A stretch of 64,000 nt of DNA, taken from CALAED01 sp036378315 (GTDB taxonomy: Bacteria > Actinomycetota > Actinomycetes > Streptosporangiales > Streptosporangiaceae). The stretch covers positions 3,171-67,170 of the forward strand of contig DASUWU010000046.1 in assembly GCA_036378315.1 (NCBI GenBank). The letters run 5' to 3'. Positions 34,168 through 42,701 of this stretch are shown here, in pieces. The stretch's first letter is position 1. Every line of letters starts with the position of its first letter. The translations under genes were made by a program, and so were the position numbers. Below the pieces are notes generated by a model that was not told the DNA's origin, did no database searches, and worked only from the letters and a program-made list of their open reading frames with translations.

Positions 34168-34181
34168 GGAAAGCGCTTTCC
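34168..34181. promoter_or_regulatory. LacI-family operator upstream of the oxidoreductase operon
   Basis: GGAAAGCGCTTTCC is a perfect 14-bp palindrome with the central CG of LacI/GalR-type sites, 48 bases upstream of the oxidoreductase ATG. No LacI-type regulator is encoded in the window, so it acts from elsewhere. The rest of the 182 bases between the two minus-strand genes (34121-34302) shows no gene. Confidence 0.8.
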
Positions 34182-34302
34182 AACAAACCGTACGTCGTCA
34201 AGGTGTTATTCGTCAACGTGACGGCACGTAACGGAGTTCCGGCCCGGCGGGCTTTACCTTCCTGTGATCATCTTGCGTCTGATCCTCTTCCGTCGGGGCC
34301 GT

Positions 34303-35901
34303 TCACGCAATGGGTGAGGCCGCGGTCGGTGCCGCCGGGTCGTGGCCGGCCGCCGCGGCGCCCGGCCCGGCCCCGGCCGGGGCCGTACGGCGGCCGAGCG
34401 TGAGCGCGGCCGCCGCGCCCAGCGCGCACAACGCGGCGGTGACCAGGAAGATCTCGCGGTACTGGGTGTGCAGTGCCTGCTTGAGCAGCGCGTTGTACGC
34501 GGCCAGCCGCCGCTGGTACACGTCGCCTGGGACGCCGAACGGCAGCGGCGTGTCGAGGTGCGCGGTCAGCGTCTGGAAGCGGTGGAAGCCCCAGGCGGAC
34601 AGGCCGGCGATGCCGAGCAGCATCCCCATCATGCGGGCCACGACGACGGCCGCCGACGCGACCCCGTGCCGGGCCGACGGCACCGCGCGCAGCACGGCTG
34701 AGGAGACCGGCGCGATCACCAGCCCGAGCCCGAGGCCGGTGAGGGCCAGATCGACGTCCATGCGGGGGAGCGGGCCGTACCGTGCCGCGGCCGCCTCCAC
34801 CGGCCAGCCGGCGATGAGCAGGTAGCCGGCGGCGGCGACCGCCAGGCCGAGCGCCGCGGTCCAGCGTTCGCCGAGCCCGCGCCGCCCGCCGGCGCCGTCC
34901 CCGCGGGCGGTGGCGGCGGCGAGCCACCCGCCGAGCAGCGCCGCCAGCGCGAGCGGCAGCAGGAACCTGACCAGCACCAGGGCGCCGCCGGCCGCCGACC
35001 TGCCGAGCACGGTCTGCGCGAGCAGTTGGACGTCGACGAGGGTGACCATCAGCGCGGCCCCGGACACGAAGGCCACCCCGAGCGCGCCGAGCAGCGGCCC
35101 CCGGCGCACGCCGGACAGATCCAGCAGCCTGACCCGCGCCCAGCGCACCTCCCAGGCGGCGAACGCGCCGAGCACGACAAGCCCGCCGGCGATCGCGGCG
35201 ACGCCCCAGCGGGGCAGCGCCGCCTCGCCCGGCCTGGGATTGTACGTGCCGGCCACCAGCAGGCCGAGGGCGCCGGCGAGCAGCAGCCCGCCGGTGACGT
35301 CGATCCGGGAACCCGCGGGGTGGTTGCCGGCCCTGCGCCCGGCGGGCACCGCCCGCTGCACCGCCACCATGGCCAGCGCGGCGAGCGGGACGTTGACCCA
35401 GAAGATGCCGCGCCAGCCGACGAGCGCGGCGAGCCCGGCGCCGTACAAGGGGCCGAGCACGCTGCCGAGCTCCTGCGCCGCGCCGACCGCGCCGAGCGCG
35501 AGCGGCCGCCGGCGCTCGTCCCACAGGTCGCCGGCGAGCGCCATCGTGATCGGCAGCAGCGCGCCGCCGGCGACGCCCTGGAGCGTGCGGCCGGCGACCA
35601 GTGGCCACAGGCCGTGCGCGGCTGCGGTCAGCGCCGACCCGATCGCGAACCCGGCCAGGCAGGCGTGCATGACCGGACGCCTGCCGAACCGGTCGGACAG
35701 CTGGCCGAGCAGCGGCATGGCGGCGACGTAGCCGAGCAGGAATCCCGTGACGACGGGCGTCGCCCGTTCGAGGTGGTTGACCGGGATGCCGAGGTCGCCG
35801 ACGACGTCGACGAGGATCGTCACGATCACGTACGCGTCGAGGGCCGCGAGCAGTACCGCCGTACCGCCGATGCCGATGGCCGCGGCCCGGGATCGTCGCA
35901 C
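34303..35901 (-). CDS. MFS exporter, P55-like (DHA2/EmrB type)
   Basis: A 532-aa major facilitator with about 14 hydrophobic segments. The family motif A is GQLSDRFGRRPV near residue 65, motif C-like GSVLGPLYGAGLAALVGWRGIFW spans about 145-168, and a D-A-Y-V motif is in TM1. A periplasmic loop with YQRRLAAYNALLKQALHTQY precedes the last helix. It starts with GTG 8 bases after the LprG-like lipoprotein gene, the same pairing as mycobacterial lprG-Rv1410c (P55), where the two move triacylglycerol and glycolipids outward and affect drug tolerance. The C-terminus is Ala/Pro-rich and disordered. Confidence 0.85.
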   Translation of the reverse strand: MRRSRAAAIGIGGTAVLLAALDAYVIVTILVDVVGDLGIPVNHLERATPVVTGFLLGYVAAMPLLGQLSDRFGRRPVMHACLAGFAIGSALTAAAHGLWPLVAGRTLQGVAGGALLPITMALAGDLWDERRRPLALGAVGAAQELGSVLGPLYGAGLAALVGWRGIFWVNVPLAALAMVAVQRAVPAGRRAGNHPAGSRIDVTGGLLLAGALGLLVAGTYNPRPGEAALPRWGVAAIAGGLVVLGAFAAWEVRWARVRLLDLSGVRRGPLLGALGVAFVSGAALMVTLVDVQLLAQTVLGRSAAGGALVLVRFLLPLALAALLGGWLAAATARGDGAGGRRGLGERWTAALGLAVAAAGYLLIAGWPVEAAAARYGPLPRMDVDLALTGLGLGLVIAPVSSAVLRAVPSARHGVASAAVVVARMMGMLLGIAGLSAWGFHRFQTLTAHLDTPLPFGVPGDVYQRRLAAYNALLKQALHTQYREIFLVTAALCALGAAAALTLGRRTAPAGAGPGAAAAGHDPAAPTAASPIA

Positions 35902-35909
35902 GGTACGGT

Positions 35910-36599
35910 TCAGCCCTTCGGCGCGGAGATGGCGAAATTTCGGTTGAAGTCGGCCAACGTCACGGTTACCGCACCCTGGGTGCCGTCGCCGCCGCCCGCC
36001 TTGGGGATCGGCACGCGCACCTTGAGCACACGGTGATCACCGGCGGCCACCCACACCTGCCCGTCGATGTCCTTGCCGACCCCCGGCACCAGGGACGGCA
36101 CCACCGACCTCGACAGCGTGGCCTTGACCCGGAACGCGTCCTGGCCGCCCACCTTCTCGCGCTTGTCGGTCTTGGGCTTCGCGGCCGTGTCCAGCAGTTT
36201 CACGATTCCCCGCTGCGGATCGAGGATCGCCGACGGGTCGTACACGGCCAGCACGGTCGCCCTGGGCAGCCGCTGATACCCGCCGGTCGCCCCCTTGAAG
36301 TAGACGGTGTTGCCCACCAGCGTGAACGCCATCTCGACCGACTGTCCCGACTGGGTCACCTGCAGCGTCCCCTCGGCGTCCCCCGACTTGAGCAGCCTGC
36401 CGTCGGCGCTCTTGATCGCGATCGGCGGGTTGCCCTCGGAACGGATGGCGAACCCGACGCTCTGCACCCCGCGCATGGCGGCGGACGCCTGCTGGAGCAG
36501 CTTCCGCCCGTCGGGCAGCGACCCGCCGCCAGAACATCCCGCGCCGGCCAGCGCGACGAGCGCCAGCCACGCGAACACCCGACCCCCGGTCAACGACAT
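35910..36599 (-). CDS. lprG: LprG-like lipid-carrier lipoprotein (LppX_LprAFG family)
   Basis: A 229-aa lipoprotein with signal peptide and lipobox A-G-A-G-C22, so anchored outside the cytoplasmic membrane. The mature domain is a half-barrel of repeated strands (GFAIRSEGNPP, EGTLQVTQSGQSVEMAF, GNTVYFKG, GYQRLP, DAFRVKATL, GQVWVAAGDHRVLKVRV), matching mycobacterial LprG, which binds triacylated lipids in a deep pocket. It precedes the P55-like MFS gene by 8 bases and they form one unit. Presence in an organism without evidence of mycolic acids suggests a more general lipid transfer role. Confidence 0.85.
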   Translation of the reverse strand: MSLTGGRVFAWLALVALAGAGCSGGGSLPDGRKLLQQASAAMRGVQSVGFAIRSEGNPPIAIKSADGRLLKSGDAEGTLQVTQSGQSVEMAFTLVGNTVYFKGATGGYQRLPRATVLAVYDPSAILDPQRGIVKLLDTAAKPKTDKREKVGGQDAFRVKATLSRSVVPSLVPGVGKDIDGQVWVAAGDHRVLKVRVPIPKAGGGDGTQGAVTVTLADFNRNFAISAPKG

Positions 36600-36806
36600 A
36601 GCGGGACCCTACCGACGAGTCGCTCCCCGCGTCACCCCGTTCCGGCGCTCCCTCCCCGCACATCGCATCCCGCACGGCCGCGCCCCGTACCGGCCGATGG
36701 CCCGGCGATGCGCCCCAAGACCTCTACACTATGAGCCAGCCCGAGCGGGCGCCCGAGATCCTCCGCTCGTCCACCCGCGTGCGCGCGGGTCGACCAGCGG
36801 TGTGCC
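36600..36806. other. Short intergenic region before tRNA-Met
   Basis: About 200 bases between the divergent LprG gene and tRNA-Met. It should hold both promoters, but I see no convincing -10/-35 pair and no gene. Confidence 0.4.
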
Positions 36807-36880
<74 letters not shown>

Positions 36881-36938
36881 CGCAGCGGGCGCGGGTGCTC
36901 GGCGGGCATTGCCGGCCTTCGCGCCACTTGTCGCCGGA

Positions 36939-36972
36939 CAGATCCTGATCCATTGAATTGGATCAGGATCTG
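36939..36972. terminator. Strong 14-bp inverted repeat after tRNA-Met
   Basis: CAGATCCTGATCCA (36939-36952) and TGGATCAGGATCTG (36959-36972) are perfect 14-bp arms around a 6-base AT-rich loop, followed by TTTATC. It probably terminates the tRNA transcript. The following 200 bases to the modA start are AT-rich for this genome. Confidence 0.7.
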
Positions 36973-36979
36973 ATTTATC

Positions 36980-36991
36980 GGAACTTGTTCC
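36980..36991. promoter_or_regulatory. Small palindrome in the AT-rich region before the ModA-like gene
   Basis: GGAAC-TT-GTTCC forms a 12-base palindrome, with one half repeated as TTGGAACTTA about 10 bases further on. It may be a regulator site for the downstream transporter operon. No regulator gene is adjacent. Confidence 0.4.
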
Positions 36992-37174
36992 GTGACATTG
37001 GAACTTAGTCGAAGTGTCCTGAACCATTCCCATTATAGCGGGAAATCCTTGTCCTAATCACCATTTTATGTAAGTCTGCTGGTAGCCATCGTTATACCAA
37101 TCAGTCTCCCGGGCGGGCTCGGGGTATTGTCGCCGTGCGTCAATATCCGCTCGGTGGAAAGACCAGGAGGCGCT

Positions 37175-38125
37175 ATGGCCAACGTACTGGCCAAAGACCC
37201 GGGCGGGCGACGCGGCTTTCCCCTCGGGCTCGGATACTTTCGGTGGGTGAATTGTGCCCCGCGGCCCGTCCGGGTCGCCTTGGCGGCTTTCCTCGGCGCG
37301 GCGCTCGCGGCCGGCTGCGGCTCGGGTGGTTCGTCGGGCAAGTCGGGCGGTTCCGGCGAGGTCAACGTGCTGTACGCCGGGTCCATGGTGGACCTGATGC
37401 AGCATCACGTCGGGCCGGCCTTCGAAAAGGCGACCGGACATTCCTTCAAGGGCTTCACGGCCGGCGACAAGGACGTGGCGAGCCAGATCAAGGCCGGGGT
37501 CCACGCAGGCGACGTCTTCATGAGCGCGAGTCCCGATGTCAACAACACCCTGATCGGGCCGGCCAACGACAACCTGATCTCGTGGTACGCCACGTACGCC
37601 ACCTCGCCGCTGGTCATCGGGTACAAGCCGAGCAGCAAGTTCGCCGCCGACCTGAAGAGCAAGCCGTGGTACACGGCCATCACCGAGCCCGGGCTCCATA
37701 TCGGGTTCAGCGACCCGAAGACCGATCCGAAGGGCGAGAAAGCCGTCCAGGCGATGAACGACACCGCCGCCAAGAACCCGGCGCTGAGGAAGCTGGCGAC
37801 CGACACCTCCTCCATGTTCCCCGAGGAGACCTTGGTCGGCAGGGTCCAGTCCGGCCAGCTCGATGCCGCGTTCTTCTACGCGAGCGAGGCGGCCGTGGCC
37901 AAGATCCCGACCGTGCCGGTGACCGGTGAGAGCCTGGGGGCGACCTACACGGTGGCCGTGTTGAACAAGGGTCCGCACCAGGCCACCGCCCAGGCGTTCG
38001 TCTCCTACCTGCTCGGGCCCGACGGCCAGCGCCTCCTCAAGCAGGACAACTTCACCCTCATCACGCCGCCGAAGGTGACCGGGTCCAACATCCCGGCCAG
38101 CCTGAAAGGCCTGTTGGCGGGATAA
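37175..38125 (+). CDS. modA: ModA/WtpA-like molybdate or tungstate-binding lipoprotein
   Basis: A 316-aa substrate-binding lipoprotein. A long basic n-region is followed by a signal helix and lipobox L-A-A-G-C48. The mature part has the family pattern: VNVLYAGSMVDLM (residues about 58-70), KDVASQIKAGVHAGDVFMSAS, PLVIGYKP and GFSDPKTDPKGEK, resembling WtpA/ModA proteins that bind tetrahedral oxyanions. AGGAGG precedes the ATG at 37175. The gene overlaps the ModBC fusion by one base (TAATG), so both are one operon. Whether molybdate, tungstate or sulfate is the ligand cannot be told from sequence alone. Confidence 0.83.
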   Translation: MANVLAKDPGGRRGFPLGLGYFRWVNCAPRPVRVALAAFLGAALAAGCGSGGSSGKSGGSGEVNVLYAGSMVDLMQHHVGPAFEKATGHSFKGFTAGDKDVASQIKAGVHAGDVFMSASPDVNNTLIGPANDNLISWYATYATSPLVIGYKPSSKFAADLKSKPWYTAITEPGLHIGFSDPKTDPKGEKAVQAMNDTAAKNPALRKLATDTSSMFPEETLVGRVQSGQLDAAFFYASEAAVAKIPTVPVTGESLGATYTVAVLNKGPHQATAQAFVSYLLGPDGQRLLKQDNFTLITPPKVTGSNIPASLKGLLAG

Positions 38126-39996
38126 TGGCTTACCGAGCGTCGCGCAGCCCGCTCACCTGGCTGGGCGGGCTGTTGGCCCTGTATCTCATCGTCCCGATCG
38201 GCGCCTTCGTCGTCCGGCTGGCCGGGTCCGACCAGCGCGGTTTCAACACCCCCGGACTGTGGTCGGCGGTCTGGGTGTCCGCGGCGGCAGCGACGATCTC
38301 GACCCTGCTGGTGGCGCTGTTCGGCATCCCGCTGGCGCACTGGCTGTCCAGGTCCCGTGGCGCCGTGGCCCGCGTCGTCGGCGTCCTCGTGCTGTTGCCG
38401 CTGGCGCTGCCCTCCGTGATGAGCGGCGTCGTGCTGATCTACCTCGTCGGCCCGTACACGCCCATCGGGCAGTTCTTCGGCGGCCGTCTCACCGACTCGG
38501 TGATCGGGGTGGTCCTCGCGATGACGTTCGAGGCCGCGCCGTTCCTCGTCATCGCGGCGCGCGCGGCCTTCGAGGCCATCGACCCCGCGTTCGAGGACCT
38601 CGCGGCGAGCCTCGGGCATCGCGGCCCGGCCCGGTTCTGGCGGGTGCGCATGCGCATCGCGGCCCCGGGCATCCGGGCCGGGGCGCTGATGACCTGGCTG
38701 CGCGCCCTCGGCGCGTACGGCGCGGTCGTCCTCCTCGCCTACCATCCGTACTCGCTGCCGGTGTTGACCTACGTCCAGTTCTCGAGCGCCGGGGTTCCCG
38801 GCACCCAGGCGCCCACGGCGCTCGCGCTCGGCGTCGCGGTGCTCATCGTGCTGCTCACCCTGATCCGGCGGCCGGTCCGGCTGCGGCCCTCGGGTCGCCT
38901 GCCCGACCCCAGGCAACCCGGTCTTGGCGCGCCGACCGTCGTCGGCTTCGACCTCGACCTGGCCGTCGGCTCGTTTCCGCTGAAGCTGAACCACCAGGCG
39001 GCCAGCCACCGGATCGCCATCCTCGGCCCGTCCGGGGCGGGGAAGTCGGTGGCGCTGCGCGCCCTGGCGGGCTTCCTCGGGCCGCACGCGGGGCAGGTCA
39101 GCTACAACGGGCAGCCGGTCTCCGGTGTCCCGGTGGAGGAACGGCACATCGGGTACGTGCCGCAGAGCCTGGCCCTGTTCCCCGGCCGCACCGTGTGGCA
39201 GCAGGTGCTGTTCGCCACCAACGCCGACCCCGCGCTCGCCGCGTGGTGGTTGCGCACGCTGGGCCTGACCGGTCTGGAGGACCGCCTGCCCGAGCAGCTG
39301 TCCGGAGGCCAGCGGCAGCGAGTGGCGCTGGCCAGGGCGCTGAGCCACGGTCCGCGGCTGGTCCTGCTCGACGAGCCGTTCAGCGCCCTCGACGCGCCGG
39401 TCCGCGACGAACTCCGCCGCGAGCTGCGGCGGCTCCAGCGTGAGACCGGTCTGTCCACGGTGCTGGTCACCCACGACCCGGAGGAGGCCGCGCTGCTGGC
39501 CGACGAGATCCTCGTCATCGCCGACGGCCGGCTGCTCCAGGCCGGGCGGCGCAACGACGTGTTCAACCGGCCCGCCTCGCCGCAGGTCGCGCGGCTGCTC
39601 GGCATCCAGAACATCAACCGGGCCACCGTGACGGTGCCCGGCGTCATCACCGCGGGCGGGACGCGGATCACCGTCGACACGCCGGACCTGCCGGCCGGCA
39701 GCGAGGTGCTCTGGTCCATCAACCCCGACCACGTCACCATCACCCCGCGAGGCGCGTACGCCGCGGTGGTCGACGACGTCGCCGACATCGGCCGGGGCAC
39801 CACGATCACCGTCCTGCTGGACGGCGGTCTCGAACTGCGGGCCAGGACCGTCGACTCCGGCGGGCTCGACCCCGGCCACCCCTGCTACATCGACCTCGAC
39901 CCGGCCGCCATCGCGCTCTGGCCGGCCGACTCCCCGGTGCTACTCGATGGCGAGCAGGTCGCCGTCACCGGCAGAAAGGCGCCGTTGAACGAATAG
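38125..39996 (+). CDS. ModB-ModC fusion: molybdate-type ABC permease and ATPase in one chain
   Basis: A 623-aa fusion. Residues about 1-260 are a permease with five or six helices and the EAA loop (FEDLAASLGHRGPARFWRVR, 20 residues, near 155). After a short linker, residues about 270-500 form an ATPase with Walker A G301-P-S-G-A-G-K307-S, signature L392-S-G-G-Q and Walker B RLVLLDEP. A TOBE-like regulatory domain (about 530-615) follows, as in ModC and WtpC. Normally these are separate modB and modC products; fusion fixes one-to-one stoichiometry and may homodimerise into a complete importer. It follows modA with a one-base overlap. Confidence 0.88.
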   Translation: MAYRASRSPLTWLGGLLALYLIVPIGAFVVRLAGSDQRGFNTPGLWSAVWVSAAAATISTLLVALFGIPLAHWLSRSRGAVARVVGVLVLLPLALPSVMSGVVLIYLVGPYTPIGQFFGGRLTDSVIGVVLAMTFEAAPFLVIAARAAFEAIDPAFEDLAASLGHRGPARFWRVRMRIAAPGIRAGALMTWLRALGAYGAVVLLAYHPYSLPVLTYVQFSSAGVPGTQAPTALALGVAVLIVLLTLIRRPVRLRPSGRLPDPRQPGLGAPTVVGFDLDLAVGSFPLKLNHQAASHRIAILGPSGAGKSVALRALAGFLGPHAGQVSYNGQPVSGVPVEERHIGYVPQSLALFPGRTVWQQVLFATNADPALAAWWLRTLGLTGLEDRLPEQLSGGQRQRVALARALSHGPRLVLLDEPFSALDAPVRDELRRELRRLQRETGLSTVLVTHDPEEAALLADEILVIADGRLLQAGRRNDVFNRPASPQVARLLGIQNINRATVTVPGVITAGGTRITVDTPDLPAGSEVLWSINPDHVTITPRGAYAAVVDDVADIGRGTTITVLLDGGLELRARTVDSGGLDPGHPCYIDLDPAAIALWPADSPVLLDGEQVAVTGRKAPLNE

Positions 39997-40036
39997 TCTC
40001 CGGGCAGGCGCCGGCCGGCCGGGCTTCATGCCTGGA

Positions 40037-40882
40037 TCAGGGCAGGAAGTAGTTGGGGTTGGGCAGCTTGAACGTCCGGTCGGCGTGGCCGCCCACGAGG
40101 TCGCTGAACTGGTCGCCGAAGTTGGCGACGATGTCGTACCCCGTGGACTCGATGTGCGCCCGCGTCGCCGACTTGTAGTGGATCGTGGTGCACGCGCCGT
40201 TCGGGTCGGCGGCGCAGGCCTGCTTCAGGTAGTCGGGGTAGTCCGCGACGGCGGGCTTGGTGAACAGCCCGTCCTCGGTCCCGCTGAGCGCGGTGGGCTT
40301 CGGGTAGCCGGCGTCCACCCCGACCCCGTCCGCGGTCAGGTTGCCCAGCGTGGCGGCCTCCTGGGTGGTGGGCCGGCCGGTCAGATAGAAGATGGCGTAG
40401 CCCTCGCGCTCGGCCGCCCGCACCATGTCGACCATCCCGAACACGGCGGGAAAGCGCTGCTCGGTGACGAACGTGGCGTTGGTGGCCGGGTTGAACGCCC
40501 AGTTGCTGAAGATCTCGTAGTTCCAGGTCAGCAACGTGGTGTCGTCGACGTCGAGCACGATCGCGCGCGTTCCGCGCACGCGGTGGGGGCCGGCCAGCCA
40601 GCGCGTCCCCGCACTCGCGACCGACCTCGCCTCCTTGGCGTAGTTTCCGTCATCGGCCGCGACGCCCGTGCCCAGCGGGTCTCCGTAGTAGTTGCGGATC
40701 TGCTGCCGCAGCACGTCGATGTTCGTGATCTGATGCTCGGAGCGCGGCGTGAAGGTCTTGATGGCCGGCTCCGGCGCCGCCGCGATGGCCATGCCCCCGC
40801 CCACGATGGACGTGACCGCGAGCGCGGCGACCGCGATCAGAAGGGACCGGCGTGAGCGATGACGCCACAGACGTGCATACAC
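40037..40882 (-). CDS. Secreted HAD-family class B/III acid phosphatase
   Basis: A 281-aa exported phosphatase. The N-terminus has a basic start and hydrophobic core (SLLIAVAALAVTSIVGG), a Sec signal peptide or anchor with cleavage near AIAAAPEP. The HAD nucleophile motif D-x-D-x-T is D111-V-D113-D-T115, motif II is in FYLTGRP (T/S), and the acidic motif IV is in IVANFGDQFSDLVGG near the C-terminus. It resembles class III acid phosphatases and plant VSP-like proteins that release phosphate from small esters outside the cell. It is transcribed alone, convergent with the modBC fusion gene. Phosphate control is possible but no box was identified. Confidence 0.87.
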   Translation of the reverse strand: MYARLWRHRSRRSLLIAVAALAVTSIVGGGMAIAAAPEPAIKTFTPRSEHQITNIDVLRQQIRNYYGDPLGTGVAADDGNYAKEARSVASAGTRWLAGPHRVRGTRAIVLDVDDTTLLTWNYEIFSNWAFNPATNATFVTEQRFPAVFGMVDMVRAAEREGYAIFYLTGRPTTQEAATLGNLTADGVGVDAGYPKPTALSGTEDGLFTKPAVADYPDYLKQACAADPNGACTTIHYKSATRAHIESTGYDIVANFGDQFSDLVGGHADRTFKLPNPNYFLP

Positions 40883-40923
40883 GGTGACCTCCCCGGCGAC
40901 GGATGATGTCGCTTCCCGCTGCG

Positions 40924-40960
40924 ACCTAGATCCTGCAACCTAGATCCTGCAACCTAGACC
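40924..40960. repeat. 14-bp tandem repeat upstream of the acid phosphatase gene
   Basis: ACCTAGATCCTGCA occurs exactly at 40924-40937 and 40938-40951, followed by a partial third copy (ACCTAGACC). It lies 42 bases upstream of the phosphatase start and could be a direct-repeat regulator site such as a PhoP-type box, although its sequence does not match the usual PHO box. Confidence 0.6.
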
Positions 40961-41173
40961 GTGGCCCGCCCCGAGCGCTACCAGGGCCCGCGCCCTTCCG
41001 GGGTATGGACCACGAGCCAGAGGTGCCGGTCGCCGCGCCAGGTCGCTCCTTGTCACCATACAGTTACTGGCTGCGCGTCACGCGGGACGCCTACCGTCGG
41101 ATTGTAAGCACGCGACTCCAAGGAGTCATCGACCGGAGTCATGGATGCGAACGGATGACGAGGAGGTGGGTGC

Positions 41174-42616
41174 ATGACGCTGGACGTCCTGGATCTGCTC
41201 AAGGAGGGGCTGCCGGAGGGCTCGGCGCGGCCGCGGCGCATCGTGATCGTTGGCGCCGGCATGGCCGGCCTCACCGCGGGCCTGCTGTTAAAGGAGGCCG
41301 GCCATGAGGTGACCATTCTGGAAGGGCAGAACCGGGTGGGCGGCCGCATATTAACCTATCGCGGTTTTGCCGGGGACATGTACGGCGAGTTCGGCGCCAT
41401 GCGTTTTCCGCGCCAACACCCCTTGGTCCAGTGGCTGATCCAGGAAAAGTTCAAGCTGCGGACCAAACCGTTCGCCATGTACGACGAGGACACATTCATC
41501 TACCTGCAGGGCAAGGCCGTCAGGCGCCATGACTTCAGCGTCGACATGTTCGACTTCGATCTGCTGCCGCACGAGGCGGACAAGGCGCCGCACGAGTTGT
41601 TGCGGCATACGATGCGGCCGCTCCTCGAGATCATGGAGAACGAGGACGAGGCGACCGCGTGGCACCGGCTGCTCGAGGACTACGACAGGTACTCCCTGCT
41701 CGGCTATCTCAAGGAGCGCAACGTCAGCGACGGAGCGCTGTCCATGCTCGGCCCTTTGTTCAACCTCGAGGGCCGCTACCACTTCTCCCTCGTCGAATGG
41801 TTCTCGCATTTTTACGAGGACGTCTTCGGCGACCTGGTTTACGTGGTCGACGGGGCGGACTCGCTGCCCAGGGCGTTCGAGGCCTACCTCATGGACGACA
41901 TCAGGTTCGGCGCCCAGGTCCATGCCATCGACCAGACGGACAAGAAGGTCCACGTTCATTTCCGGGTCGGCCGCAGGTCGCAGGTCATCACCGCGGACGA
42001 ATGCATCGTGACCGCTCCGCTCTCCGGCCTCCGGCACATGGAGATCGAGGGGCTGGACGCGGACAAGTGGTACGCGATCCGCAACTCCTACTACGGCCGG
42101 GCGCACAAGCTCTTCATGCAGTTCAGCGAGCGGTGGTGGGAGACGAAGTACGACATCACCCACGGGCTGACCGTCACCGACCTCGCGATCCGCAACGTCG
42201 TGTACCCGCCGGCCGGCCAGGACGACCGGTTCCAGAAAGGCGTGATGATCGCGTCCTACTGCTGGGAGCAGGACAGCATTCCCTACACGCCGCTGGCCGG
42301 CGAGGAATGCGTCGCCCAGGCGCTGGAAGACCTGGTCAAGATCCATCCCGAAGCGCGCGACACCTTTGAGTTCGGCGTCTACAAAGACTGGGCCCTCGAC
42401 TGGTTCGCCGGCGGCATCGGCCCGTTGTTCCGCGCCTTCGAGATGAGCGAGGCGTTCTACGAGGACATCATCCGGCCGGTGCATCGGGTGTGGTTCGCCA
42501 ACGATGCCTGCGATCGACGTCATCGGCGCTGGGTCGAAGGCGCCCTCAAGGCCGCCATCAAGAACGCCTACGCCATCCACACCGGCCTGCGGGACGAGAT
42601 GCCCTGGAAGGACTGA
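41174..42616 (+). CDS. Flavin amine oxidase (NAD(P)/FAD-binding monoamine/amino-acid oxidase family)
   Basis: A 480-aa FAD enzyme. The dinucleotide fold IVGAGMAGLTAG (G27, G29, G32) is followed by the E-x-x-x-R-V-G-G-R-I motif near residues 48-57, diagnostic of amine oxidases and L-amino acid oxidases. The C-terminal FAD segment includes VWFANDACDRRHRRWVEGAL around residue 450. No signal peptide. AGGAGG stands upstream of the ATG. It probably oxidises an amine or amino acid, releasing ammonia and peroxide. It stands alone between a phosphatase and a VOC-type gene, so its pathway is not indicated by neighbours. Confidence 0.85.
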   Translation: MTLDVLDLLKEGLPEGSARPRRIVIVGAGMAGLTAGLLLKEAGHEVTILEGQNRVGGRILTYRGFAGDMYGEFGAMRFPRQHPLVQWLIQEKFKLRTKPFAMYDEDTFIYLQGKAVRRHDFSVDMFDFDLLPHEADKAPHELLRHTMRPLLEIMENEDEATAWHRLLEDYDRYSLLGYLKERNVSDGALSMLGPLFNLEGRYHFSLVEWFSHFYEDVFGDLVYVVDGADSLPRAFEAYLMDDIRFGAQVHAIDQTDKKVHVHFRVGRRSQVITADECIVTAPLSGLRHMEIEGLDADKWYAIRNSYYGRAHKLFMQFSERWWETKYDITHGLTVTDLAIRNVVYPPAGQDDRFQKGVMIASYCWEQDSIPYTPLAGEECVAQALEDLVKIHPEARDTFEFGVYKDWALDWFAGGIGPLFRAFEMSEAFYEDIIRPVHRVWFANDACDRRHRRWVEGALKAAIKNAYAIHTGLRDEMPWKD

Positions 42617-42701
42617 GCACGACCCCGGTTGCCGGCCTCGAGACCGGCGTCGTCGCTCGCCCCGCTCCGGGGAGCGACGTGGGCCGGGCGGACCGGGCGG
42701 G

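Noticed and set aside
37088..37096. ATCGTTATA before modA as a ModE site
   Set aside because: It matches only one half of the ModE palindrome; no second half is present, so it was not listed.
38005..39879. A 624-codon minus-strand open frame opposite the ModBC fusion
   Set aside because: Low-complexity Arg/Gln/Gly-rich shadow; the plus strand has Walker A, signature and permease motifs.
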